NCBI RefSeq assembly: GCF_041296385.1 | Contig: NC_091015.1 | Coordinates: 51,464,345-51,528,344 of the forward strand | DNA length: 64,000 bases | Direction: 5' to 3' | Source of the DNA: Aphelocoma coerulescens | Taxonomy: Eukaryota; Chordata; Aves; Passeriformes; Corvidae | Shown here: piece after piece, positions 1 to 11,300 of the stretch | Layout of the letters: the number at the start of each line of letters is the position of its first letter | Position numbering within the stretch: the first letter of the stretch is position 1 | Notes under the pieces: generated by a model | What the model was told of the DNA's origin: nothing | What the model saw: the letters and a program-made list of their open reading frames with translations, nothing else | Databases searched by the model: none | Translations under genes and position numbers: made by a program

Positions 1-3000
1 TTGCTGTGACATGAATGCAAGGAGCCAAACTCCCTGCTCAAATACGCAGGCAAATGTTAAACGTTTTCCACTACAAGGGAAGAAAGAGAAAAAAAAAAGA
101 AAATCTAGGGGGGAAAAAAGGGAAGAGAAGGAAAAAAGAGGGCAAAAAAGAGTACCTGTGCTGCTGTCACCCTGGAGAGTTCATTTCCATCCGATGTATG
201 AATTCTTCAGCCAATAGACAGGTGCTGAATTCACATTACATCCTTGAGGCCCTGTATTCCCAGAGAAGTGAAGCATTATTCTTTGCCCTGTTTTCATTTA
301 TTTTACTGTGCTAGTTAAAAACTGAGCTCATAGGAACATACTTTCTGGGGCAAGCAGAATTCAACAAGGGGAGCCAGGTTTATTACCTGGCCTGGCCCTC
401 CCAATTCACTTCTGCAGTACCTAGGGCTGCTATTGAGGAGTGCAAGGTCCTAGTTAAGTTGTGGGAAATTTCACTGGGACCAAACACTTCCACTTGAAAG
501 CAATGCCACACAAGGATGGGTAGTTGGCACTGCCTTCTGGCTGGCCTGGAATAGGATCATCTAGAAAAGCAGGACAACCACTTTCCATTCTCAGTTGCAG
601 TCTGGCCCTCATAAGAGGAGATAAAGACAACATTTGCTCTCAGTCAGAAGAAAGATCTGAACCCTTTTAGGCAGGAGCCAGCCAGTCCAGACTCCTCTGC
701 AGGTGGGAGAAGGATGGAATGACCATCACTTCCCCAGGCAGTGGGCAGTAGGGATTATGCAGCAGAGGAATCATTGTAACTCATCCTCACTTGGATTTAG
801 AACCACAGTGGTTGTGCATGCATGCCAAAACAAATCACTGAAAATGAAAGTAATTGTCCAGAAGGAAGACTGGGGTGAAAAGCAAGGATTTCTTAGCATC
901 AGGCTTTATGTTTCCCATTGTTTTTCAGGATGGACACAGCTCTCAGCTGCAGCCAGTGGAAAGCAGCACTCTCAGAAGGGGGTATAATGCCTCCTTGTTT
1001 TCATATCCGAGTGTCATTAAATGAAGGTGACAAAAGTTAGATTATGCTACACTGGGGAAAAGCTCACATCTTACAAAAAGCAGGTACAAAGAGCAAGAGG
1101 CTGGACTGCTGCCACAGTTCAACCTTCAAGTGAAGCAGGGGTATTTATCTTCTATGTCCAGACCTCATACTTTCGCTACGGAGGTGTAAGGCATAAAACA
1201 GTTTCCTTTCCTGTAAAATCATAGGATATGCGCTGCCAAAACCTTATGTGAATGAAGGACATCATAGCTCATTAGGGGTGCAGAAGGGGTCCAGGGAGTG
1301 AGGATGATCTGTGGCATAAACAGTCTTAAAGGAAGAAAATTAAAATTCTCTCTTGTGTGACGGAGAGTACCGATGTCAGTAATCTCTCAGGATTTCAGCA
1401 GGGTGGCCTGGAAGAGATGGCTGAAGAGAGGGTCTCCAAAGAACTGCTCATTTTGGTGAATTTCAGGTGTCAGTTTAAACTTCAGCCTCCGAGCTAACCA
1501 GTGACAAACTAGGCATCCCAAAATATATTCTAGCCACAAGCTACCAGTTATTTTTCTGAGAGTTACAGATGGATACTTGGGAGCCACGATGCGTGCTTAA
1601 AAAAAAATGGAAAGCAAATATTCTGTTAACCACAAGTTGGTAGAAAGAACTGTTGAAAATCCTGTCCCCAAAGAGCTCATGAATAAAGGAAAGAAGCTCT
1701 TTGAAAAGAGAGACAGAGGGTGTGAAAGTCGAGGTGAACCACATCTTTATTTGTTATCACCAGCCTGAAGAGCTAAACACTCTTTTATTTTGTTACAAAC
1801 ACTCACATGTAGAAAAAAGGAAACTACTCCTCTGTGAAGACTTTGTTTTGTTATTTTATTAAAGAACAAATTCCATTTCAAGTTACCATTTGCTGGTGTT
1901 AGTTTTATTTCTCAAACAGAAGCAGGGAAGCCCTGTGGTACTGAAACCCAGCTGATACTGGGTGCTTTTAGCAGTAACATCTAGATGGTATTTTATTTAA
2001 TTTACAAAATCAGATGCTTAAGGCTTTGCAAAGGCAGATCTGCAGCCTTAATCCATCCCCTTGTGACAACAGGCTGGAATCAGCCTTTATACATGCACAG
2101 TGTAGAGGAAGAGGCAGAAGGAACAGATAGGCATATTAATTAAAAACAAAAAATGAATTGATAAATTATACCTCACAATATACAAAAAGGAAGGTAAGAC
2201 CAGATGTATCAAGCCAAGTCAAAGACCAAAATTTGTGTAGTCACAGTGTGGTGAACACACAGAGATATTGCACATTTTCAGTCATGTCTCTTACCAACAG
2301 TGATTCTCATGGAAGCAGGACACAGTCCTCTGTTAGAGGAATTCCTGCCAGGAAGGGTGGGAGGATGAAAGAAGTTGTGGTGATAGGAACCCCTTTTTAT
2401 GCAGAACAGCAGGTGTGAGAGAGTAGGTCAGAGTACATAGGGCTGGGAAAGCAAGAGGCAGGAACCTCATTGAATATGGGAGCCATTCTCAATGACAGGG
2501 ATGCTGAGCACTGCAGTTGGAGGATTTGTAATGACAAGACATGGTTAGCAGGTCTCATAAACATCCCATGTGGAAGAAGAGTGATTAAACGGATCACCTT
2601 CCCCCTGCATCTAGAGCCCTCTCATGCTGTGCCAGTGGCAACAGCCAGCATTGCTCCTGCCACTTCCAAAAATGCCTCGGGTTGGACATTGCTTGGTGCG
2701 GAAGGGAACTGGTCTCTTACGACCTGGGTAATGTTTCTCATGGATTCTGGGCCCATGCTCTCCCACTTTCTGCTGGACAGCTCTCCACACCTCAGCAGTT
2801 AAATACACGACAGTGCTGTCACCTTAAACAGGCAGACTACAGAACACCACAAAGAGCAGAGCACCATCAATTCAGTCACTGAGTGACACGAGCTACTAAG
2901 AGTGATGAATCTTTCCTACACGGACAAGAAATGATTGATTTGAATAATTGCCTGGAATATTCACATGACACTCGAACACAGTCGCTGTCATGATTACCAA

Positions 3001-6000
3001 TGTCTCTCTTTCTCACAGCAAGTCTATAATTGGCAGGAGTGTCTTAGATAATTTATACAGCAACAAGATTTTCACACTTTCCCAGTTTTGGATAGTTGCT
3101 AATATTTCATGAGACAGTCATTTTGTCATACAAGGGAGATTTTGGCACATCTGTTGTGCCGACTGTCATTGGATTTCTCCAGTTTCCTGTCTTTTTTATT
3201 CATTGTCACTGGTACCCACCTATTCCTTTTTTGTATTGTGGAGATTTATATTTAGTCATGGTATTAGATTAGTGCAAATCTTTTTCTGTATTTAACAGGA
3301 ACTTCTACCTCAAGTCCATATGTGAATGGATTTCCTGTTATAAGGAAAAACCCCTTATTTCTTAGTACTTTGCCTGTACCACGTGGTTAAATAAGTGAAT
3401 GGCTAAATAAATCAGGTGTTTGCTTATCTAACTGTCCTGCATTCCAAACTAAGCAGACCGCTCCAAAAACCAAGCAGAAGCTGTCACTACTCCACGAGGA
3501 GCTGGCGTTTCTTTGCTGTCATGCTAGCTCAGATTGCCACATGCTGCTCACTTCTGTGCTCAGTGGGATCCGACTGCTAACAGCAGAAGCAGGGGCCGGT
3601 GCCCTGCTTGTGGGACTGGAAGGTCTTTTTGTTCTTGTAATATCACCGTGAAACTAGTTGATAGCTTTAACTGTCATCCTTAGAAGTTTTTTGTTGATCT
3701 TTCTTTGTATAGAATAGTCAGGTTTACTTACCTGTTTAACAGCACATGTGCTCTTTTCACCTCATTTTACCTGCAACAAGATAAACAAAGCCTTAACCAC
3801 CTTTGGCAACACCAGCAATTACCCAGCCCTTGGACTCAAGGAGTTAAACACTGGGATCAGAACTGTGCTTTCAGAACGCCCAGTGTCCTCACCACCTCGT
3901 AGGGACAAGTCATTTCAGTGGCAGAGTTTCTCAGCAGCAGATTTATTTCTTTTTCTACTCCTGCATGTGTTCGACATCAGTGTGTGAAAAATTGCTACTA
4001 GAGGGCAGATACTGATCATGATACAGCTATTACTGGCTGCCAGATACTGCAGAGATTGGGGTCACTGCTTCCTTTTTCCAAAAGAGAGACAGTTTAATGA
4101 AATCTTGCTCTTTGGAAGCAAGAAAGCGTTTATCCCCTCCAAACAAGTTCATAGTCCTGAGGTAGAATGACATGAATATGTATGATTTCTTTAGTGAATT
4201 ACATGAATTTGTAAGAGAGGTTTGAGGCATATAGCACTTTCAAAGTCCCTCGTTCAGCTCTCTCTGCTGTCTGCATTTAGCATATGCTGAGCAGATGTGC
4301 AGAGTTCCATGGTGCCTTCAGTCCCCAAAGGTTTCACTGATGTTTTTGGCTGAAATGGTTTTCCTTCGCAGGATGATTAAGCAGCAGCACACTCCATGGA
4401 TGTTGCTTATTACCTCTTACAAGACTGGAATCACTAGTGCTCATCCAGTTTTACAATACTGGCTGGTTGGCCTGCAAGCTCTGCTGAGCTATGATTATAC
4501 CACAGGCAGACTGCCACATCCCTTGGGCTTGTGTGTCCCACTACCCCCACCAAATGCATTTTACAAGGCTGACATTTAAAAAAATCTGAGTGGCTAAATC
4601 CCAGCAAGATCCTACCAACAACTTGTGTAGACCCTTCTCTCTGTCCCGCTGCAGAAAGGTTAAGAGCACAAGTGCCCACAATTTGTGCAGCACATAGAGG
4701 TAGTGAAAAGCAAGGCAAAGCAGAGGCAATAGGTAAATGACCAAAAAAGCTGAGGCAGCATCACACAGAGACACGCAACAAAGAAGCCAGTGGATCTAGT
4801 TGACTTCAGCTGAGCAAGGCTTGGAGTGCTGTAGTCCAATGTGTTGATGTTCATGAGCAGGCACATCAGTGACTCTGGTGGGTGGAGTCAGCTTCCAGGA
4901 CCCAGCCCTGTGATATTTTCTCATTCAAAGAGGCTGCACATACAGAGAGAGCAATAGTCCAAGTGTAGAAGGTGATGTGAGGAGAGGATGTATGAGTTGG
5001 AAACATTCCAATGTTTACTTCAGGTTGGAGATACAGCTCCATCTGTTGAACCATAAAGGTTGGCTCAACTGTTCCAGCTCCCAGTTGTGAGCTCATCCCC
5101 TGCCTGTGTCTGTAAAAGCTGATTTATTCCCTGAATGGTCACATCAGAAGTAACTTGGGCAATATGACTGTGTGATACAACGCTGAAGTAACTTGGGCAA
5201 TATGACTGTGTGATACAACGCTGAAGCTCAAGTTCAAGCCAGGCAGAGTCTTCTTATAGGTCCCGTGTTGTATTTACCAACCTTGTGCAGATGTCTTGGG
5301 CAACCTAAACTGTCCAAAATTGCACTAGGCACCTATGCCTGGGCACCTGAAGGGCCTGTCTCTACCATTAGCACGTTCACACTCCTTCCAATAGGTACCC
5401 CCTGTAAAACCTTGCATTAAGGAAAACGCATCCCTACCCCTTATAGACGATGGACTTAAACAGATGTGGGTCTACAAACTTCTTACTCCAGGAATAACAA
5501 ATGAATGGTTTTGCATGAAAAGTTTATCAGATTATGCTCCTTTTCCCATCACAGGTTATTCTGAAGCAGACATGACAATAAACCACCACAATCCTATGAA
5601 TATTTCACAGAAACACATTTCAGCTTATGGGTGTTCTTTTTTCTTGAACGATTAGGTCTGTGTCTTTGGCCATTCATCATCTGTGATACGTGACTAGCCA
5701 CTTGATCCAAATTACTGTAGTGTCTGGCTTTTGACTGGTTCATTAAATATTTCATAACAAGGAGGAAAAGTAGCACTGCAGATGACATTTATGTGAATAT
5801 GCAAGCAGGTATTTGTGAAATTTTAGTCAGGATTTCTACTCACAAATGTTTTGGGAAGATTTATAGATACCTCTAAACATTGTTGAAATAGTGACTTTTT
5901 ATTCCAGTGAAAATTCCAATGAGATAATGAAAATTATGATGATAATGATTATTTGGCACTGTTACTCTAGTTAAAGGCATGGGGGTCCAGCATTCTGAAG

Positions 6001-7042
6001 TGTCTCCAAGACTGGACTATAACTCAGAAACTTATGGAGAAACAGAGTGGATGGTATCTCTCGCAATGGATTTCATTAGTGTAATAGCTCTTGAACAAAC
6101 TGGAAAACAAATCTCAGAAGCCTGACATTTGCCTTGTCAGTCCATGGGAGCTCAACACTAAAATTCATAGAGATGTAATGAAATTAAATTTTAAGTAGCA
6201 ATATGCATTCCTGAAAACCCTCAGTTCTTGTGTGTATCTCTTGTAACCCAAGTTAATTCTTCAGATCATAAGCTACAAAATCTGTAAGGCAGAAAAAAAG
6301 AGGCTGGAGGAAGAAGTACTAAGCTTTTATATTTGATTTCCCCCAAATGACTATCAGCTTTTCAGGATCGAACTTTTCAACAGTTAAACTTTTATATTAA
6401 ACTCCTGCATGCATGTTCAGCAGTCCTGTCACTCTGGAAGCATTTAGCTATGCATACAAACACCAGCTGATGTGAAAAATGCTACCAAACCACTATCTGT
6501 CCTTCCCATTGAGTGAGAGCTCTGTCGGGGCCTGGGAATGGGAAGCTCCCATGAGAAACAAAAGCCTCAGTGAAGTGAATGACAAAAGCCCCATTGACTT
6601 TGGGAGAGGCTGGGAGCAGAGGTACTGTTACACACACGTGTCCACCTGCTCAGACGACTCAACCTCTTGTTGCAGGCTCAGCATGCTCTCGGTGGTTTAT
6701 TCAAGCTGTAATGGTCTCTGGGTTGCTCTGGTGAAGCCTGACCCTAGCAAACCCCACCATGTGAATGGGACCCGCCACTGCTGTCACAATTTCCCCGGTG
6801 GGAAGGAACCTTCCTCCACTAAGGATGCAGGTGCCTGCGATCTGTCAGGTTTTCCTGGTGGATTTGGAGCTATGTACTCATCATAAGGATGGCTGCCCTC
6901 TGCTTTAGCACCTCCTTCTCACTGGAAGAGGGCAGGGAGTGTGGGCAGCAAGCAAGAAAGGACCCTGTCAGGCAGGGAGAGCAGAGGGTGAGGAAGGGAC
7001 CCAAAGGGACAGGGGAAGGCCAGTGTGAGGAGGTGCTGGGAG
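1..7042. other. Non-coding stretch upstream of the POMGNT2 CpG island
   Basis: I see no exon or recognisable protein in this 7-kb stretch. Open frames are short (135 codons at most) and show no known domain. It contains a purine-rich tract near 78-150, an exact 38-bp tandem duplication at 5147-5226, and otherwise AT-leaning unique DNA. By analogy with the human locus it should be the intergenic DNA 5' of POMGNT2, on the side where SNRK lies in mammals. That placement is inferred; no SNRK exon was recognised. Confidence 0.6.
5147..5226. repeat. Exact tandem duplication, 38-bp unit, about 2.1 copies
   Basis: The unit starting GAAGTAACTTGGGC and ending GATACAACGCT occupies 5147-5184 and is repeated without a mismatch at 5185-5222. 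The first four bases recur at 5223-5226. Perfect identity suggests a recent local duplication or a copy-number polymorphism. No gene overlaps it. Confidence 0.95.
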
Positions 7043-7427
7043 GGACAGCAGAAGAGGAGGCTCAGAGGGGACCTCATTGCTCTCTACAACCACCTGAAGG
7101 GAGGTTGCAGTGAGGCGGGGCCGGTCTCTTTTGCTATGCCTAGCGTAAGAGGACAAGAGGAAATGGCCTTAAGCTGGGACGGGGGAGATTCAGATAAGAT
7201 ATTAGAAACAAATTTTTCACTGTTAGAGTGGTCAGGCATTGGAATAGGTTGCCCAAGGGCGTGTTCAAACCACCATGCCTGGAGGTGTTCAAGGGACACT
7301 TGGATCTGGTGCTGGGTGAAGAGGTTTAGGGGTTTACAGTGGTAGTGCTGGGTGGACACTTGGACTGGATGATCTGAAAGGTCTCTCCCAGCCTTGATGA
7401 TTCGATGATTCTATGATTCTGTGGAGG
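7043..7427 (+). mobile_element. CR1 LINE, 5'-truncated 3' end
   Basis: The text follows the conserved CR1 3' region in order: GGGGACCTCATTGCTCTCTA at about 7068, a TTTTTCACTGTTAGAGTGGTC block near 7212, GGAATAGGTTGCCC near 7240, CTGGAGGTGTTCAAGG near 7280, GGACTGGATGATCTGAAAGG near 7363, and a short terminal run of GATTCTATG-type units at 7396-7427. The 5' edge is approximate, because similarity fades upstream of the AGAGGAGGCTCAGAGG segment. Like nearly all avian CR1 copies it has lost ORF1 and most of ORF2. It lies in the + orientation and ends about 55 bp before the CpG island. Confidence 0.9.
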
Positions 7428-7479
7428 CTGGAGGAAACTTGGGAGAAGGACGACAAGCAGACGGCTGGGAAAATCAGAG

Positions 7480-8135
7480 GGCTCCAGGAAACCGATCAGC
7501 CGAGGAGCCAAGGGCTGGGCAGCCCGGAAGAAAGCCGGGAGGGGAACCCGCCGGGCTGCGGTGGGAGCAGGGGTGGGAGCTGGGACCGGGTGCAGGCTGT
7601 GCGCTGAACGCGGGGCAGGAGCGAGGGCAGGGTGTGCGCTGAGCGCCCGGGCAGGACGCCCGCCGTGCAGGCCCCGCGAACTGCAGCTTCCACAATGCCC
7701 TTCGCCCGCACCGGGCATGCGCGGCCGCCGCCTGCGAGGGCCACCCGCCCCGTCCCCTCCTGGCGGCGGGCGGGGACACCGGGAGCGAGGAGGTGGCCGG
7801 GGCGGCGGGGCCGGGCCGGGCCGAGGGGCGGTCGCTGCCGCGGGCGGCAGGTGAGGCGGTGCGGGGCGGCCGCGGGGCGGGGGCCGGTCCGGGTACTCGC
7901 AGAGGGCGGTTCGCGGGGGCTGGCGGCGGCTGCCGCCTCCCGCCCGAAGGGAGAACGGGTGATGGGGAAGCGGGGGGAGCGGGGCCATGTCCCTCGTTGT
8001 CGGCGGCGACCCCACGGCGAGGAGGCGGACAAGCCAGTGAACCCACCGGAGCGGGGCTGGCGCCGCGGCCGTGGACACCTCCGCAGAGCCGGGCAGCGAG
8101 AGCGGTCCGGCCCGACAGCCCGCGGTGAGGGTGAG
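7480..8135 (+). promoter_or_regulatory. POMGNT2: CpG-island promoter, probable POMGNT2 transcription start region
   Basis: Base composition changes abruptly to very GC-rich, CpG-dense DNA, unlike the flanks on either side, and no TATA box is evident. Inside are an NRF1-like GCATGCGC core at 7715-7722, a ZNF143/Staf-like element around 7680-7700 (ACTGCAGCTTCCACAATGCC), and several GGGCGGGG-type GC boxes. A near-perfect splice donor (CAG/GTGAGG) sits at 7850/7851 and a weaker one (CGCG/GTGAGG) near 8124. This is the only CpG island seen 5' of the POMGNT2 coding exon on the same strand, so I assign it to that gene. The link through a 30-kb intron is inferred, and a divergent transcript is also possible. 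Confidence 0.7.
7690..7850 (+). other. POMGNT2: Inferred non-coding first exon of POMGNT2 (5' edge unknown)
   Basis: The 3' edge is set by the donor GGCGGCAG/GTGAGGCGG, with the exon ending at 7850. The 5' edge is a guess placed at the ZNF143-like and NRF1-like motifs, because TATA-less CpG promoters often start near such elements. No in-frame coding continuity with the main exon is needed, since the POMGNT2 protein begins within its last exon. CAGE or 5'-end RNA data would fix the start. A second donor near 8124 could define a longer or alternative exon. Confidence 0.45.
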
Positions 8136-8292
8136 CGGTGCCTGCTCTTAGAGGCAGCTGGTCAATTACAACTCCAATAACCTCCCCAGAGGTCAAAGGC
8201 GCTGCAGGTTTAAAGCCTACTGGGGCAGGTAGAGATGTAATTATGTTCTCCTGACAGTTTTCCTTGATGGCTGAGTGCCTTGGGACTTCCCT

Positions 8293-8310
8293 CCCCCCCC
8301 CCCCCCCCCC
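8293..8310. repeat. Poly-C homopolymer, 18 bases
   Basis: An uninterrupted run of C follows CTTCCCT and precedes GACACCTGTC, just downstream of the CpG island. The minus strand is therefore a G18 run with G-quadruplex potential. Such runs are error-prone in sequencing, so the true length may differ. Confidence 0.9.
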
Positions 8311-11300
8311 GACACCTGTCTTCGGCTTTGAAAGCTTAGCAATGAATTTGTGAGTTTGGCCCCAATGGATACGGATGCTGGGTTTATCACATCTTGCACC
8401 TTTTTAATTATTGCGTGCTGACTAAGCATGGTGAGAAAGTTTCTCTTGGCTGCGTCAGCTCTGGATGCATTGCACATGCATGTTCCGAGGTCGGGATCAG
8501 CGGTGTCTGCTGGGTCCCCTTGCTTCCTTCCAGCCCCCCTCAATTAATCCAGTGTTTAAATGGGCTATGAAGATGAAGGCTGCATGTTGGGAAAAATAAA
8601 TAAATTGGAGAGGCACACTCTCCTCTGGCGATGAGAATAAGGACTGTATCTGAACAACTGCTCAAGCCAAGGGAACATATCAGTGTTTTCACACCAGTGC
8701 CATAGTTGGGTAACTATTGACAAATGCTGACTTTAAAACGGTGACTGCTGACTTTGGTAATAAAACAGAAACGGCTCCTTTTAAGAGCGATCTCAAAACA
8801 CTTGAACTGATGGATTGGCTTGTTAGCTCAAGCCTTGACTTAGCTGGGAACCAGAAGAGCTCTTGTTCTCTGCAAGGACGTTCTCTGTGAAACAAATCTG
8901 ACTTATGCTAAACACATCAGCTGTAAGACAGGGTGTTTATTTTGCAATGTCATTTTCAAAACCGTGGTAGATAGCAAATGCGTGAACTAGATATAGGAAA
9001 GCTGCCTTGCAGTCTGCTTTTCTGCCAGAGTGCATTTTGAACGGTTTATGATTGCAAGGTGGCAGTTTTTACTTTTGTGTTTTAATTAGCTGTCATCAGA
9101 GCTGGAGGTCAGCTTCCAACACTTGTGAAGTGTGCCGTGAACGTGCAGTCTAGGTACCTGGGTAATGTTTTGGGACTAATTACTTAGAGCCCATTCTCTA
9201 TTAAGCAATGTGCAAAATGGATTGACTGTATGAAAATCTCTTTCCAGTTAAACTTCCAATCTCCTGAGTTGCATCTCACTGTGAACTTACTGAGGTTTGC
9301 TTCAATCATCTGGCAATTGAATATTCTTACTCCCTTCTTTCTCACCCCCTTTCTCTTAAAAATCGTTGCTTTAAAGCGTTCTATAAGTGCTGTGGGTTTA
9401 AATGTTCCCTGTGACAGCAGCCCACATTCAGTTGCTGTTCCCCAGAGTTTTTAGTGTGTGGCCTGTGCTCTAACATAGGAGGTGTTTTAAAACATAGAGG
9501 CTTGGAGCTTTTCCACAAGTAAAACTATCAAATGATCAGAGATTACTTTTCTCAGCAGAAGAAACTGCTTTCTACTTAAAATGGCTTTTCCAGTCAGGGT
9601 GTATCTAGGCTGTGAAGGAATGGATTTTTCTAGGAAGTAGTGGGAGGCAGGAAGAATCATGAAAAAGAAGGTGGTGCAAAGGAGAGCATTAAACCACAGA
9701 GCCAGAACCAGATCAGAGGTCCTTAGCTACACAGATAAAATTTCTTAAAGAGGACAAAGAATCTTCTCACACTGTGGGATGGTATTTTCTTAGCTTATGT
9801 TCCAGGGTGGCTGCAGAATTCAGTGCTGTAGCTCACACTGAGAGGTAGAGTGAGTCTGTGGATCCACAAAGGTCAGGGAAGAGTGGGCTAGGAAGGGTCA
9901 GTGGAATTTTGGGGAAGATGAGTGATGCTTTCCCTGTTTTGCTGGCTACCTTCCTGGGGAAGCCAGTGGCTGTCCCTAAGGGACTTTGCACAGAGCACTG
10001 ACTGAGGGTTAGCATTTGGTGGTGGTTCTGGTGTGCTGGATGAAGACATGACATGGGACCCTCTTCCGCCTCCTTTTAGGTCTTCCCCTGCCTTTCCTTC
10101 ACCTTCTGTGGTAGAACATGTTCCCTTCTTCTCCATCAGCACACCACCTCCTCTGCCACCACTCTGCCACCTTCCCTACACAGCTGTCTCTCCCTGTCCT
10201 GGAAGCCACCTGGTAGGTGTGGGGGGCTGGAAGAAAGTAGGTTTCTTTCTTTGCCTTCCAAGTAGGCAGACTGGGCCTGGTGGCACAGGCAGGGGAGAGA
10301 GGGCCATTCACACCTGGTCGTGCCAGACAGTGCCCGGCTCCGCCTGTGTTTGGCACAAGCTTTGAGCAGGGCATTGAGCTCAGCATGGGGGAGTCTCAAC
10401 TGCGAGTGTTCAGAGCCAATTACTGGATGCAGTCTGTGTATGACAAGCTTCAGTTTCATTAGCTACCTCCCAGGAGTATTGAGCTGTGCGGCTCACCTTT
10501 GCAGAGATCAGAGTCTCCTCTGTGGTGTTATTAGGTGTTTTTAAAAATAACTTCATCAATCCACTTTAAAAGAGCTGGTCTGCTCTGGTAACAGTGCCTG
10601 CTGGTGCTTTTCCAGATAAGGAACTTGTCACTTTTCCTGCTGTCATACAGGCAGCTTCTGCCCTATTTAGAATACAGTATAAAAAAGGACTACAGAATAA
10701 CCACCAGTCTTGAGTAAAGATGTATGTGTTTAGTTTAGAACAACTGAACACTCCTTATTTAACTGCTTTGGACAGTATTGGCTTATGAAGAAGTTAGGAT
10801 CAAGCTAAATACAGAGTTGAAGATAATAACTTCGCATACCGGTGTCTTGAGGAAACCTTCATGATAATCTCTCTTATATAACAAAATGACAACAGGCCAA
10901 AGATATCTTTTTTCTTTCTGTCCCAATTAGAAATTCATTGGCTTTAAAAAGAATCTGAAATACTGCTTTGTGCATGTATGTGTATCATCTATACAATGGT
11001 GGGAAGCAACCAGATGAAATAGTGTAAAACCAATTTCAGTCTCTTTTGGGGGTCTGAAAAGTAGTTCCCAGCAATATCATGAGGAAACTGCAATTGCAGG
11101 ACATACGTAGTAATTCATTCTGTAATGGTGTATGCAGGAGCAGTGTTCTAATTTGCACATTTCTTTGATGTTTTGTGAACAGATGGCATTTTTAGAAAGG
11201 TCTGTTAATTCTGTGGGAACTTAGTAATGGCTAATTGCTGGGGGATCAGAAAAGAGTAGTAGTCAAAGTCTGACTTCTCTGCTCTCAAAAGGGAGACAGC

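Noticed and set aside
6479..6886. ATG-initiated plus-strand frame of 135 codons
   Set aside because: Low-complexity Ser/Cys/Gly-rich product without recognisable domain, and it partly overlaps a possible old repeat.
7326..8196. Minus-strand open frames of 250 and 240 codons and plus-strand frames of up to 182 codons
   Set aside because: They span a CR1 tail and the CpG island, several frames are open at once, and the products are low-complexity Pro/Arg/Gly/Ala. GC-rich DNA has few stop codons.
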